In this document: positions 32,394 to 45,200 of the stretch, piece by piece
Numbering within the stretch: position 1 is the stretch's first letter
Layout of the letters: every line of letters begins with the position of its first letter
Assembly: GCF_004027225.2 (NCBI RefSeq)
Contig: NC_046358.1
Location: 6,479,284 to 6,543,283, forward strand
Length of the DNA: 64,000 nt
Direction of reading: 5' to 3'
From: Strigops habroptila
Lineage: Eukaryota > Chordata > Aves > Psittaciformes > Psittacidae
Position numbers and translations under genes: made by a program
Notes under the pieces: generated by a model
What the model was told of the DNA's origin: nothing
The model's database searches: none
The model's input: the letters and a program-made list of their open reading frames with translations, nothing else

Positions 32394-32980
32394 CCGTCCT
32401 GGTTTCAGCCAGGCTGCAGCTAATCTTCTTCCTAGTAGCTGGCACAGTGCTGTGTTTTGGCTTTAGTCTGAGAACAGTGCTAATAAGACACCGATGGTTT
32501 AGTTGTTGCTCTGTAGCACTTACCCCAATCAAGGACTTTTCAGTCTCCCATGCTCTGCCAGTGAAGAGGGGCACGGGAAGCCGGGAGGAAGCAGACAGGA
32601 CACCTGACCTGAACTAGCCAAAGGGGTATTCCATACCACAGCACGTCATGCCCAGTACAGAGACTGGGGGGAGCTGGCTGGGAGCCACCGTTTGCTGCTT
32701 GGGAAGGGCATCAGTCAGTGGGTTGTGAGCAACTCTACTAGGCACCGCTTGTTTTGTTCTTAGGGGGTGGGTGATGTTTATTCCTTCCTCTCTGTATTTC
32801 TAATTATTATTATTGTATTATTATATTTTACTTTTATTTCCATTGTTAACCTGTTCCTATCTTAACCCATGTGTGTTTTACATTTGTTCCGATTCTCCTC
32901 CCCATCTCACTGGGGAGTGGAGGGGAGTGAGCAGCTGTGTGGTACTCAGTGGCTGGCTGGGGTTACACCAGACACAACCC
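32394..32980 (+). mobile_element. Solo LTR of an avian endogenous retrovirus
   Basis: About 585 bp starting gtcctggtttcagccaggct, followed by agctggcacagtgctgtgtt, and ending ctggggttacaccagaca. This is the profile of a widespread avian ERV LTR (5' TG-like, 3' CA end, AT-rich U3/R segment around 32800-32870). No gag, pol or env sequence adjoins it, so it is a solo LTR left by recombination. A target-site duplication is not obvious. Confidence 0.75.
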
Positions 32981-33814
32981 ATAGCTCCATAGCACTTCTC
33001 TGCTCCAGTGCTCACCCTCTCAGTTGAAAGGAGCCTCCAACACCACCCTGGGGAACATCTTGAAAGCCGTTACACTCACCACTGCCTCTCCTTCCCAGGC
33101 AGAGAGCTCACACGGTGCCTGCTTCAGGTCAGGTATTGCCACCTAGCCCTGAGACACAGAAAAAGGCCATTATCCCAGAAAATGGGAAGCCCCAAACTGG
33201 CATCCATTTCATGATGCTTCCTCCATCTCAGCCTGCAGCAATCCTCTGCTCCTTCCTGAAACTAAGATGGTATCTTCGCTAATGGTCCCTGATGGCTTTT
33301 TCTCTCCCCATGATTTTCAACTCAAACTGTCAGCAGCCACAACTAAGGAAGAGCTTACCACGAAAACTAAGGAAGGTGCAGCCGTGTTCAATCTGCCAGC
33401 TTGTAATTCAAACCTAAATATCACAGAAAACAGTGAACAATTGTCCCCCACACATTTGTCACATTTTACCCATCTTTATCCTTTCACCTGGGAAGAGTTA
33501 TCAGCGGATGAATCCCAGCCTATCTAACAGGTTTCCTGCAGAAAGTTGTTCCCTTATCTTTGGCTGGCTTTGTGTTTCTCTGTGTCCTTCCCAGTTCTAC
33601 TACACAAACTCCAGCTCCTCCAGGTAACACCATCCACACCACAGGTGCCAACAGAAACCTTGCAAATGGGATTCCCTCCGGATCTACAAAGCCTCCTAAG
33701 ACATAACTTAAGAGATTTTGCCTCCCCTCCCTTTGGCTCCTTACCCCTCAGATCCAGTCCCAAACACACCACTTATCAACTGAAATAATTTGGAGGACAG
33801 CATAGAGAGGGTTA
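32981..33814. other. Intergenic, downstream of CRY2
   Basis: 0.8 kb of unique-looking sequence between the LTR and the probable 3' end of CRY2. No exon, repeat or RNA gene was recognised. Confidence 0.4.
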
Positions 33815-36271
33815 AAGACATTTATATATAAAAAAAGTCATATTTACAGACCATTGCCCAAGCATGAGACGCTGCAAAGGACAGAAGTCACAACTTCTGT
33901 AACCTAAGTGTACAAAGTGCACGTCTTCTCCCTTTCTTCTCTATGCTGCAGAAAGTCTTTATACCCTTCTACCCCCCAAGACGGTGGGAAGAAGGTCTGC
34001 GTCAGAGTGAAGGGGACAAAACCTGTCGAGTACTGGGTTTTCCACCAGGCAGACTTTATGAATAGTAGTTCAGAAGAAAGTAAGAGCAGGAAAAGTATTT
34101 ACTTGGTCAATCTGCTCAATGGATTCCCTTGGAAAAAGGAATCTAGGGTCAATGCCCCAGGGAGATGAGTGGGAAGGAAAGGTTATTCAGCTATTCACTA
34201 AGTTAACTCACAGACCCAATTCAACCACTTCAGCTTTCCCAGATACATCTGAGTCAGTTTCTATTTGTTGCCCCATTGCTCTGGGTTCAAATGTGGGCTC
34301 CAACATGGAATCTGATTATCCCAGTCAGAGTGGGAGACAACTCCTGTGCTCCCCAAGCTGTTTGCTGAGTAACTCACATATAGCCCCACATTATCTGTGC
34401 CAGGCTGTGATGAAAGGTTTTGGACAGCAAATGAAAACAGTGTCAACAGCAGCCCATTGCATGGGACTAGCTACTTGATCTGATCGCTCTTGAGAACAGC
34501 CAGAAGACAGGCTCTTCTGCAGTACTACCCTCTCTTGCCCTCTTAAATGGGAAGGCAAGTAGAGATGCTCTACCAGCACTGTCTTGAAGTGACATGTAAC
34601 AGGATCAGGCCAAGGAGTGTATGGTTAAGAACCAGGAAAACTACACAACTGTCCTGCTTGACTACAAAGCACCAGCATGAATTCAAATGGCCATAAAGAG
34701 CACTGTGCAGGGTAAGAGGTACTGGAGTATACTGTGTAGAAATTTGAAACACAGATCCCAGCGCAGGAAAGAGCAAACAGAATGGACACACAGAATGGAC
34801 AAGGGACTGAAGCTGAGAAAGACTCACTTCAAGGAGCTGACGTGTAACACATCCCCTGTCAGTATGAGGCACTCACAGGCTACACACCACGGTCACTCCA
34901 TTTAAGAGAGCTCCTGCTCAGGGAAGGAAATGCTCTGGAGTGCAGGGCCCAGATGTAGCTTCCTTATTATCTGGACCAGCAAGCTTCTGGGAAACTACTC
35001 CTATCAAGGCATGTTCTTATTCTCTGAAGAATTCCTCCTCTCAGAGTCCCTTCCACCCAATGTCAAAGTGCTCTGAAGCTGCCCGTTCTAGGCAACGTCA
35101 CTATGGCCCATGTGGCAGCAGTGAGATTCTTCTGCACGAACAGTTTTAAGTGCTGTTCAAGTGTACAGACAGTGTGTATCCCTTTGTTCTTGTGCTACAG
35201 TTGTCCTTCATTTTCTTTCCATCCCATGAGTACCACCTTAATTTACTCAGAAAGCATTTACATTTCTGCCAGTCTAGACTAATGAAAGAAAACCCGAGTT
35301 TCTCCTGCTCTCTCGTAGGACGGGTACTCTATTTTTAACACTGTAGCAGCTTCCCTCTCAACTCCTACTATAATTTGAATTAATCAGTGCCACTCACTGC
35401 CTAGTATTAGTGATGAGAAAGGACGTTCACTACTTGAGATGCGCAGATGCTGCTCCCTACATCAATGCATCAAGCCACTGTCAGAAAAGAAAGATACACC
35501 TGGGACTGCACAACCTGATAGAAGGCTCACGCCACCTTAAATGTGAGCAGATTTTGGACATGGCTGAGAAAGAGACATATTTGGCTCTCTGGAGACCAGA
35601 AAGCCAAATATTCTCAAGCACAAGCAATGCAGTGCCCTTTTGTGGCAGCTATTGGAATTACACATTTATATGAGACCCCAGATTTTCTGTTGCAGATCAA
35701 GTTCCAGTTCCTCCATGGCAGCAGTCCCTACTCCTCTGGTCACCTCTTCAGCACTCTCCCTCTTCACTTGCAAGGTGCTTGCTGCTGGCTGTAGGAGAAA
35801 GCAAAAGAGAGAATTTGCCTCAAACTCACTTTTCATCTGAGAAGTTGGCAGAATATGCAACCAGCTCCCTCCTCCTTGGAAGCATTTCAGGAAGATGACT
35901 GGACCTGCTTGCTCCCCTCCTCTAGCCTGTACCCTTGCCACATGGGCAAACCTGGCTGCAAACCCACTCTGTGGAAGGAGAAGCAGCCTCACTAGAGCAA
36001 ACCCAAGAACAAGTATGCTCTGTGATTGTTCTAGCAACAGGGTACTGCTCTCTGCTGGACAACTGAGTTAACAGTTTGCCAAGCAAAAGCAAAACAACCA
36101 GAGGGCAGATCACTGCCAAATTGCAGGGCTATGGAATATACAGTCAGGAGCCACCTCCCTCCACAAGCAAGTCCATTTTGTTCATCAAAATGCAGGGCGC
36201 AAATGGACTGAGCCTTGCTATCTGCCAAAACAAGGCAGTTTAAGCCAGATCACACTGGGGACTACTCACAG
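33815..36271 (-). other. CRY2: Probable CRY2 3' untranslated region
   Basis: About 2.4 kb of repeat-free sequence follows the CRY2 stop (36274-36272). No canonical minus-strand AATAAA was noticed in it. A variant TATAAA (plus tttata) at 33821-33826 is a possible end. Mammalian CRY2 also has a 3'UTR of about 2 kb. The end is therefore uncertain. Confidence 0.4.
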
Positions 36272-39200
36272 TCATAAACTCTTGCCAGGGACCTCTGGAG
36301 CGGGGAGACCTGTCACTTTGGCTCGTTTGAACAGTTCTTCAGTGCACGGCTCTTCTGCTCCCTCATGTTTGCGCTTTGGAGAAGCCTGGTCTGCTTGCGA
36401 CAGCCTCACTGCTGTAGAGCAAGAAGAGTCATTGCAACAGTTCCCCCGCCTTTAGATCTCATGAGTACACCCCAGCTTAACCTGCCACAGAGCTGACACG
36501 AGGAATACGCAGTGTACAAGCACAGACACGGTGCCACAACTTCCTTGAAAACTGTTGAAAAAACTTTGTTAAAAGCAGAATCAAGTCTCCCAGAACAAAC
36601 ACAAACGCATTCTCCTTTGCTGGAGGACAGCTTCCCCATACCTGACTGGCCCTACAGTAATCTGCACTTCTCCCTTAAGTGGCTGCATATGATCCCCTAC
36701 AGGCAATAAAAGATTCATTTTAATCAACTCCTCTTCTTCAGCCCTTTTAGACATGAAGGCTCACTGGGGACTTCTGAAAAAGCCTAAAGGAAGGTGAATG
36801 AGATCGAGGTATTCCTAACTACACACTCTCTTCTTATTAGAAAAGGATGTCTCCCTCCTCCTGCCCATAGCCATTAAGTCAACATGAAACTATCTCAGAG
36901 CACACAAATAGCTCCAGCTCACCTGTACTGGTGCTGCAGCCCTGCCCTGAAGCTGAGTCGGTGACTGGGCCACTGAGATCTTCCACACAGGACGGGACTG
37001 ATGCCAGTAAACCTAGAGAAAGGCAAGAGGATCATAGTTAAGAAACACCTGTGATGGGAGAAACCTTTCACATGGAGACATCATAGTGATGACCAACCAG
37101 CACATCCATATCCCAAAGCAGGATGAGTTCAGATCACACAGTGATCCAGAAGCATAGTTAAGATTCTTTGCCCAGCTTTTTTCCCCCCCAAAGTGAAGAA
37201 TGGACCATTGGTGGTATACGGATGGTGCTGTGCCACCACTAACTCTCAAAACTGATCAGTGCTATCTATTTTAAATTGTGACCTTTCTTCCTAACATTTT
37301 TTCTCCTATTAAAGAAATAATCCTTTGCAATTGTTGGTACTTACAGAGCCCCCTGTAGCGTGACAGCTGCTGGTAGATCTGCTTCATGCGCTCGATGTTC
37401 AGTCGGCTGGTCTCTGCGTGGTTCACCATGGGTTTGGGGTAGTCCACTCCAATGATGCACTTGGCTGCCTTCTGCACAGACTCTGGGGCATTCCATGGTT
37501 CGTAGATGTAGCGTGAGGGGAAACCCTTTAGTTTGGGCAGATACCTCCTGTAACACAAGTAAAAAGATGCACAAACATCACTTAAAGCACAGCAAGACAG
37601 TATTCACAACGCACACAAAGCGCTTATATACCCGTCAGCCACTGAACAACTTAGGCTCACGGATCAAGCAACAAAGGAGCTCCAGACACAACACTCACTT
37701 AACATAGTCACCACTGGGGTCTGTGCGACGTCCGAAGCCCACAGGGCAGTAGCAGTGGAAGAACTGTTGGAAGAATGCGCTGCAGGAAAGCCACATCCAG
37801 CTGCCTGCATTCACGCTGAAGTCTGCATCCAGCAACAGTTCATCGAACACCTGCAGCAACAGAAGGAAAAGGTTCTGAGAGCTCCTCCACAAAGGACTTT
37901 GTGGCAGGAGGACCCAAGATGCCAGTTCAAATGGCAGGTGCTGAGCTGTGAGGACAGCCCCTAGGAACCAGAGCACCAGCAGAGAGGTGATGTGCTGGCT
38001 GAAGCCAGTTGGCTGGTCAATAGATCTCGCTTCATGATGCTTTCACACAGGGAGGCTCTGTCCGCTCACACTGATAAAGTGCTGCCTTATCTCTCATGCA
38101 GCTACACACTGAATCACTACCTAGTGTTGCAGCAAGCCATGGGTATTGATCCTAACCTGGGAGGCATAACAAGTGCAAAGCACCAACCGTGGGAAGCAGG
38201 CAGATGCTGCACAGAAGAACAAACACCAAAGCAAGAAGGAAGAAGCCCTCTGAAGGTCACAGAGCACGCTGCCACTGAGAGGTGGGCAGATTTCAGCAGT
38301 AACTTACTCACGTCCATGCACAGACACTGCACTTTTAGCATCTAACCCTATGATGCACATTTTGCTATGCGCTCCTTTATCACCTTTGTGACAAGACGGC
38401 CTACACTTTTTGTGTAGGGCTGTGTGTACAGTGGATAGGTTCAAGCTGTCTGTCCCTTCAGATGGCTCAAGAGGAGGATCTTTTACCTCCTTCCTTGAGA
38501 GACTCTAGACTCAGATTTCAGAGTCATGAAGCATTCCCTGACCGGCACAGCGATGCATTATACAATGAGGAAAAAGGTCCAGTCATAAAGTGACACTGAA
38601 CTTGCAAAGAAAACAGATGGATTGAGAGAACTTAAAAAAAAAAAAAAAAAAAATTTAAAAAGCCCCCAATACCCTAGACCATATTTACCAGTGGGTCCCA
38701 CTAATGTTATGGTTACTGGAGACTCTTGATAGTGTCAGAGCCTCATGGTAGAAGGCAGAAAGAAGTCATGCAGTTGGCAGGCCAAGAGCCTCTTTCACAC
38801 ACAAAGCAAAAGCCATACCTGTGTACCCATCCTTGCAGAGAGTGCCAGGGAGACTTTGTTTTCCTTATGGACTCCTGCAAGCCTCTGGAAATGCCAGACT
38901 CACCCTGACTCCTGACTCCCAGCTGATCCAGAGGTCGCCCCTCGTCAGGAAGCAGGCCACCGCATGCCTGGCCAGATGGTGGATCCACCCTTCCTGTCTC
39001 AGTTGGGTCATGATTGCATCGATCCAAGGGAAGCCTGTCTTGCCCTCTGCCCACTTTGCCAAGGCTTCAGGATTCCTGTCCCAAGGGATTTGGATGCAGA
39101 TGGGGTTCCCCTCCATGCGATCAAACTTTGGGTTGTTTGTGGCTGCTGTGTAGAAAAACTCCCTCCACAGAAGCTGTCCGTACAGGGAGAGGGGGGGTGT

Positions 39201-42200
39201 GCTGTTCCGCTTCACCTGAGGAGGAGGCAACAAGAGTATTCACAAGCAGGGGAGGACTGGCTTTATTAAGCTGTAAAGTAAGCCACCCATGCATTGAAGG
39301 TGTAAGCCACCCATGGATTCACACACAATTCCCAAGTCAGTTACTAACAACTGCCATAAAGGAGCTCAACTCCAGATCATCCTTTACGAGAAACCCCAGG
39401 TGGTAAAGTCAAAGCACTGCTTTTAGCTCAGTACACTGACAAGTGACTTGGATGACACAAAACTAACAGTAAAAAGCTCTATTTGGCTCATGACACAAAA
39501 ATCCAGACTGAAGACCAAGGTACCAGCAGATCTAAGGTCTGCTCGACTACTATATACAGGAAAATCACTTTTCCTCACACTCAAGAGCCTCTTTTGTAGT
39601 AGCAACAGCAGCCCAACAATCAAACACAAAGGAGGCAACAGCAGCTTCTGCAGTTGTTCTGGCACAGCCTGGGAACCAGCACCATGTTACCTATGCTCAC
39701 ACCCAGCCTGCTCTCCAGATGAACCTCTTGTCTTACCTTCTTATACAGCTCCCAGAGACGATAGTAAAACAAGCGGCAGGACAAGCAGCCGAAACGCAGG
39801 TAGGGACTGAGTCCTGTCGGGCTGGCCAGCAAGGAATTGGCATTCATCCTTGGTCTTTCGTAATTTGCAACCCATGCCTAGACACAGTCAGGAGAAATAA
39901 GCCAAAAAATCCCACATTTGGGGGACATTGCTAAGGGCAGGCCCCTGTGCAGGTGGTGAGGCCACTCAGGTCTGACAGCAGAGTGTCTTCTATTCCCCTC
40001 CAGCCACTGCTGGGAGGGATCAAAAGTGGGCAATCCCAAACCCTACACCCTAGTCAAGACATGCAAGACCTTTGCTCCAGGATTTAAACCAGTTATTTTT
40101 GCCAAGAAAAGGATTACGTTTGCTTTGTATTCAGGTGCTAATAACCCTGAGAGCTCCTGGGGATACAAGCTAACACAGTTGTTTAGGTTCAGGTACCTGT
40201 ACCTCATTTCATACCCTAAAAATTCAGACCTTTTTGTGGAGCATTATGTTGACAGCTTACTTCCCTTTCAGCACAAGAATTTATGCTTTCGTTTCTACCA
40301 CTGCCACTAAGCCACCCAACATTATAAAGATATAAACTGCTTAAAATTGAGCTGGGTCATCTTCCATCACTTTGAAACTGTTTGCCTTGTGTGCTATAAT
40401 CTTGTGTGCACACAAGAACATGTGCCCCACAGAAAAAACCTGAGTATTTCAGCAAGGGGCTCAAGGAATGCCAGACAGTGAGACAACACATTAACAGGCT
40501 GATGTACAAGGGGAAGGCATTCTTTTATAAGCATGTATTTGCACTAATCCCTCAGCTAAAGACAAAACAAGATGGTGTGTAGCAGGGACTGAGCAGCTTA
40601 CAGGAGAGTTTCCAAGTTTGCAGTCCTCTAAAGGAAACTGAGGGGTAGAAACAAGGAAAGTATTGTTTGTGCTTCAAACAGCAGCATGATTAATATATAG
40701 ATCTACTTCTCCAGGTCTGAGGAAGCCCAGGAGCTCCCTGATCCACACACCACACATCACAGGAGTGCTCCAACAATAGCGAACACTCCTCCCAGAGGTG
40801 AATGCTGTGACCACTGCTAGGAAGAGCAGGGAAAAAGAGCAATGGTCAATGCTCAACATTTTAATTTGGAGGCACAAGCTGCAGGAGTCACCACTTAAAT
40901 AACAGGGATTACCTTTCTTTCCAAGTGTTTATCCAGCCGTGCCAAGGCTTCTGTCTCCCCTCCTTGCCAAACTGCAGGGGCAAGACCATCCGTAGGAAAG
41001 CCTGAGAGAAAGAACTTGGTAAGATTTGAAGCCATGCCTAGACATAGGGTATAGATGGAATTAAGCAATAATAACAGCAAGACACTACATACTGCAGTTG
41101 CCTAACATGGCTTGCCTGCTGCTGTAGTCCTTGCACAGCAGGCAAATCACGTGGAACAAGGACAGAACCTGCTCAAGCCAGCACTCTCTGTGCTGTGTCA
41201 GCACTTACTCACAGGGCTCTGCTCCAAAGGCCAGAGCAGCTGGCAAAAGAACACCTGATCCATAGCTCTGCCTTACAAAATACCTTGCCATGGACACCAG
41301 CAACTCACTAGATAGCCTGGCTGCTCCTGGTGAGGCTTTTACTCTGCTGGAAGCTGGTGCTGGGGAAGGGTCTGGATTAGTGCTGCAAAACTGATGAAAA
41401 GGAGAAGCAATAATGCAGTTTCCTTGCATTGCTCTGGGCTGACAGAGGAGCCTCCCCTGGCACCAAGCACAGCAGTGTAAGGTTGCAGGCAGTCTCTTGT
41501 TAGGCCAGACAATAAAGGAAGCAGATCTACCCAGGACTGCAACTCTTAGGATACTCCTGTTGTGAAGCCCCCTGCTTTTACATGACTGCTGAAACTGGGC
41601 CTTAAGGTACAAGGCAATACCTGTAAAGCTGGTATGCAGCCTCCAATCACACACATGTACACAGTATTCTGCATTAATCCTTTCCTCCCTTGCATTCAGA
41701 TTTCCCTGACATAGGCCTTGAATTCTTCATCCCCTGGCTCTCTATTCATCCTTCTCCAAAAAAAAAAAAAATATAAGACCATAAGGCATAGCGGGATGAA
41801 TGAAAGAAGTTTCTGTAATATCCTTTGTCTTGCTAAGCAACCAAATTGGTGCTGCTTGGCAATAACTGAACGAAATTATCTAAGCCTGGTACACAGTTAA
41901 TTTACATCTTCAGGCCTGTTACACAACGTGTCAGACATGGCAACAGGAAGAAAGCAGCTGGAGAGGACATGAGACACTGATACAGCAGTTACATGCTCTG
42001 TATAGCAGAGAACATAAGGACAGATGCAGAGTGTTTCGAAGCACTGCTAAAGGGGACACTGTGCAAGGGATAGCAGTCTGTTTTCACAAGGTCCAGCACT
42101 CATTAGGCTGCTTCTATGGCTAGAGGCAGCCCAGGTCAGCCCAGAACACTGGAGCTGTCCTGGGCACAGAAACAGTTCCAGCAGATCCCAGTTTCAGCAG

Positions 42201-45200
42201 GCAGTTAACCCTTGCCTTGCCTTTTGACACATACCCAGCTCTTCCAGGGATGGGACCCCATACACATCGTCATGGTTCTCCTGGATGTCCACTTTACACG
42301 TCTCCATCTGCTGGCTCATTACAGTGCTCACCGGCTTCTTTGGGAGCTCCATGCGGCTAATGATGGCCTGGAAGCGCTTGTAGGTGAGGGGTGGCTTGTG
42401 GCCATTCAGCTCGATTATTCTGGAGACAAAATAAGCAATACAGCCTCATACCATGGAATACACAAGGAAATGGCAGCCAAACTCCATCCCACTTTCATTC
42501 TCGAAACAGCAATCCTTATACACCTACCTTCCTCTTGATGCATCTCTCAAAAAGATATTAAAACCAACCAACCAAAACCTTAAAACACACCAGAAGACAA
42601 ACCCCTATATTTTAATTCATCCCCATGGGGGACAAAACCCAAGACACTTCCAGCTGAATCAGGCTTAGCCTCATATTTTTCTTTCAGAGCTCCTCATCAG
42701 ACCCCTGTAGGAAATCTCAGTACGAGATACTGCCTTTATGTCTCCCTAAGACAGCAAATCCCAGACCTGCATCTGCTCCCCTGACACCTTGCAATGCCCT
42801 AACTTGATTCTGACCTTACTTCCCCCCATTTGACAAGAAAAGCCCCAGCCTGTCGGCGACCCCTCCTCCACTTATCTCCGACGAGACAAATCCCAGTTTG
42901 CGTCATTCCTCTCTCCCAGTGATTAGAGAAATCCTTCCCCGCGCCAGAAGGTCACGAGCGGATCTGTCTTTTGCTATTCACCTGTGTCAGATCACGCTAC
43001 TGAAAAACACAGCCACAGTTCCACATTCCTCTATTTCACTAAGCTGATACACCCTGCTAGTGCCATGCAGCCTCATTTTCCTGGGACAGAGAGCTTTGAG
43101 AAGCCCCCTGGGCCACATAAGTTGAAGATGGCACTTTGAGCCCGCTCTCCTGCAGGGAGAGCAAGGAGTTAACAGCAAAGCAGACAGCACAGGGCTCGCC
43201 AGCATTACATAAAGCCGAGACAGCCAAACCCACGGCTCACACAGGAGCTGCAGCAGAGCAGCCTTCCCCAGCCATTACAGTCAACAGCTTATGCAAGGGG
43301 CCGGGCTTAAAGCCGAGTGGTTCGGCGGACGCCATGTGCCTTCCCTGCCCCCCAGCACCGCACGTGTAGCGAGGAGGAGCGACATGCCGGCCCCGAGAGC
43401 GCCGCCCCGGCCCCGCCCCCGCCCGCCGCAGCCGGGCGGCCGAGGGAAGGGAAGGGAAAGGCAAGGCAGGGAAGGGGGTGAACAGGCAGCGCGGCTGCAA
43501 ACACTGAACGTGAACCCTCCTGCAGCTCCCTCCCGATTTCCTGCTTATTAGTTGTAAACACTCGGAGAAAAGGACGCGGAGGAGCAGGGCAGTCAGGGTG
43601 GTTACTGTCTGGATCTTCACTATGAGGGTGCTGAGGCGCTGGCACAGGGTGCCCAGAGAAGCTGTGGCTGCCCCATCCCTGGCAGTGTTCAAGGCCAGGT
43701 TGGACACAGGGGCTTGGAGCAACCTGCTCTAGTGGAAGGTGTCCCTGCCTGTGGCAGGGGATTGGAACTGGATGAGCTTTAAATTCCCTTCCAACCCAAA
43801 CTCTGTGTGAGTCTGTGATGTGCATTGTACAGTTTTAGTGCCAGGCTATACAAGCAATCACAGCATAGGCACAGCATACTCTGCCACCCCTCCAAGCAAG
43901 TGCATGGAAGTGAGCCTTACAGGCAACACCTCCTGCCCTGTACCTTCATACCAGAGAGCATCTCCTCTGCTGTCACACACCCCCTTTTCATCCGGCTGTG
44001 TCTGTGCACCAGTCCGGAGATGGCAAGAGATCACAAACTCTCATGGATACTACCCATCACAGTCTTCTTTGTGGCTTGCTCTGATCAGTGGAGCCCCCAA
44101 ACAAGACCGACCAGAGAACCCCAGAAAATCAGCACTGCTGCTGGAAGAGAAGCAAGGCATTTCCAGGTACAGCACTCTAGAGAGGCTCTCCTGCTTCCAG
44201 TTCAGAGCTTGGAAGAGAAAACCTGGTGAAACTGCTCGGGTTTGGGCAGGGAATCCACTCTAACACTGCCTCTTTTTCCAGTCTTCTTCCAGAGATGTGC
44301 AGCTCAGTCTGAGACCCACACTATTACACCATATCCTAGATCCACAGCTAAAACTACAGTCAACAGACAGCTGCTTGGAGCAAATCGCTGTGACTTGCAG
44401 GTGGATGCCACTGTCTGACATCCTCAAGAATGTGAATATGAATAAAGTTACCCAGCACAGCTCCTAAATTCCTAAACAGACAGACAGTGGTTGTGGGACA
44501 CAAATCTTTAAAAGACAGGACAAGTAGCACATTGCACAGCACCTGACAGTGGCATTATGCAACAAAACGTGAACCTTTCACAGTCCTGCCAGGAAGAGAA
44601 GTATCAAATACTGAGTATTGTACAAATACTGGATATATCATGATACATACTGGGTATCATAGTGCTGTTCAGCCTTCTGTACAAAGATTTGGCCAGGAAG
44701 CCCCTCAGGCAACAGCCCTTTCCTTCCTCCTGCTGTCTTTCTACTTCAGGCAGTACAATCTCACAGGACTTTCCCTGATGGCAGAAGAAGGGAGGTGCTT
44801 CCCTAGGATTTAATACTCCCATTTAATCTGTCTCTCCCAGCACAAGCTACAGACTACACGTGGCAGTTACTCTGCTGGTTTTCTTGAACTGGAACAGAGA
44901 AGAGCAGAATCACTGTCATACAGAACCTAACCTTTCTTGTGAGTATGCAGAAAAACGGCTGTGCTACCAGACTAGCAATACGCTGCCCAGCACTGTCTGA
45001 TGGTAGTCCCTTGATGCCAGGAGTTATGAGGGTCTTTCTGTCAGTCACACTTTACCTCAAGAAAGCAAGCAACCAAAACCTGATTAAACGTAGCCTGGAT
45101 TGCAAGGTATCCTACACTCCTACCTGTGACAGCAGAGTGTGGACTCTGAATGTGCACCCTCATAGGTGTCAGTTTCTCACTCACATCTCCATGGCAGAGC

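Noticed and set aside
43820-44263. 147-codon plus-strand ORF in CRY2 intron 3
   Set aside because: It starts in the CR1 tail, has no recognisable domain and overlaps another frame of similar length.
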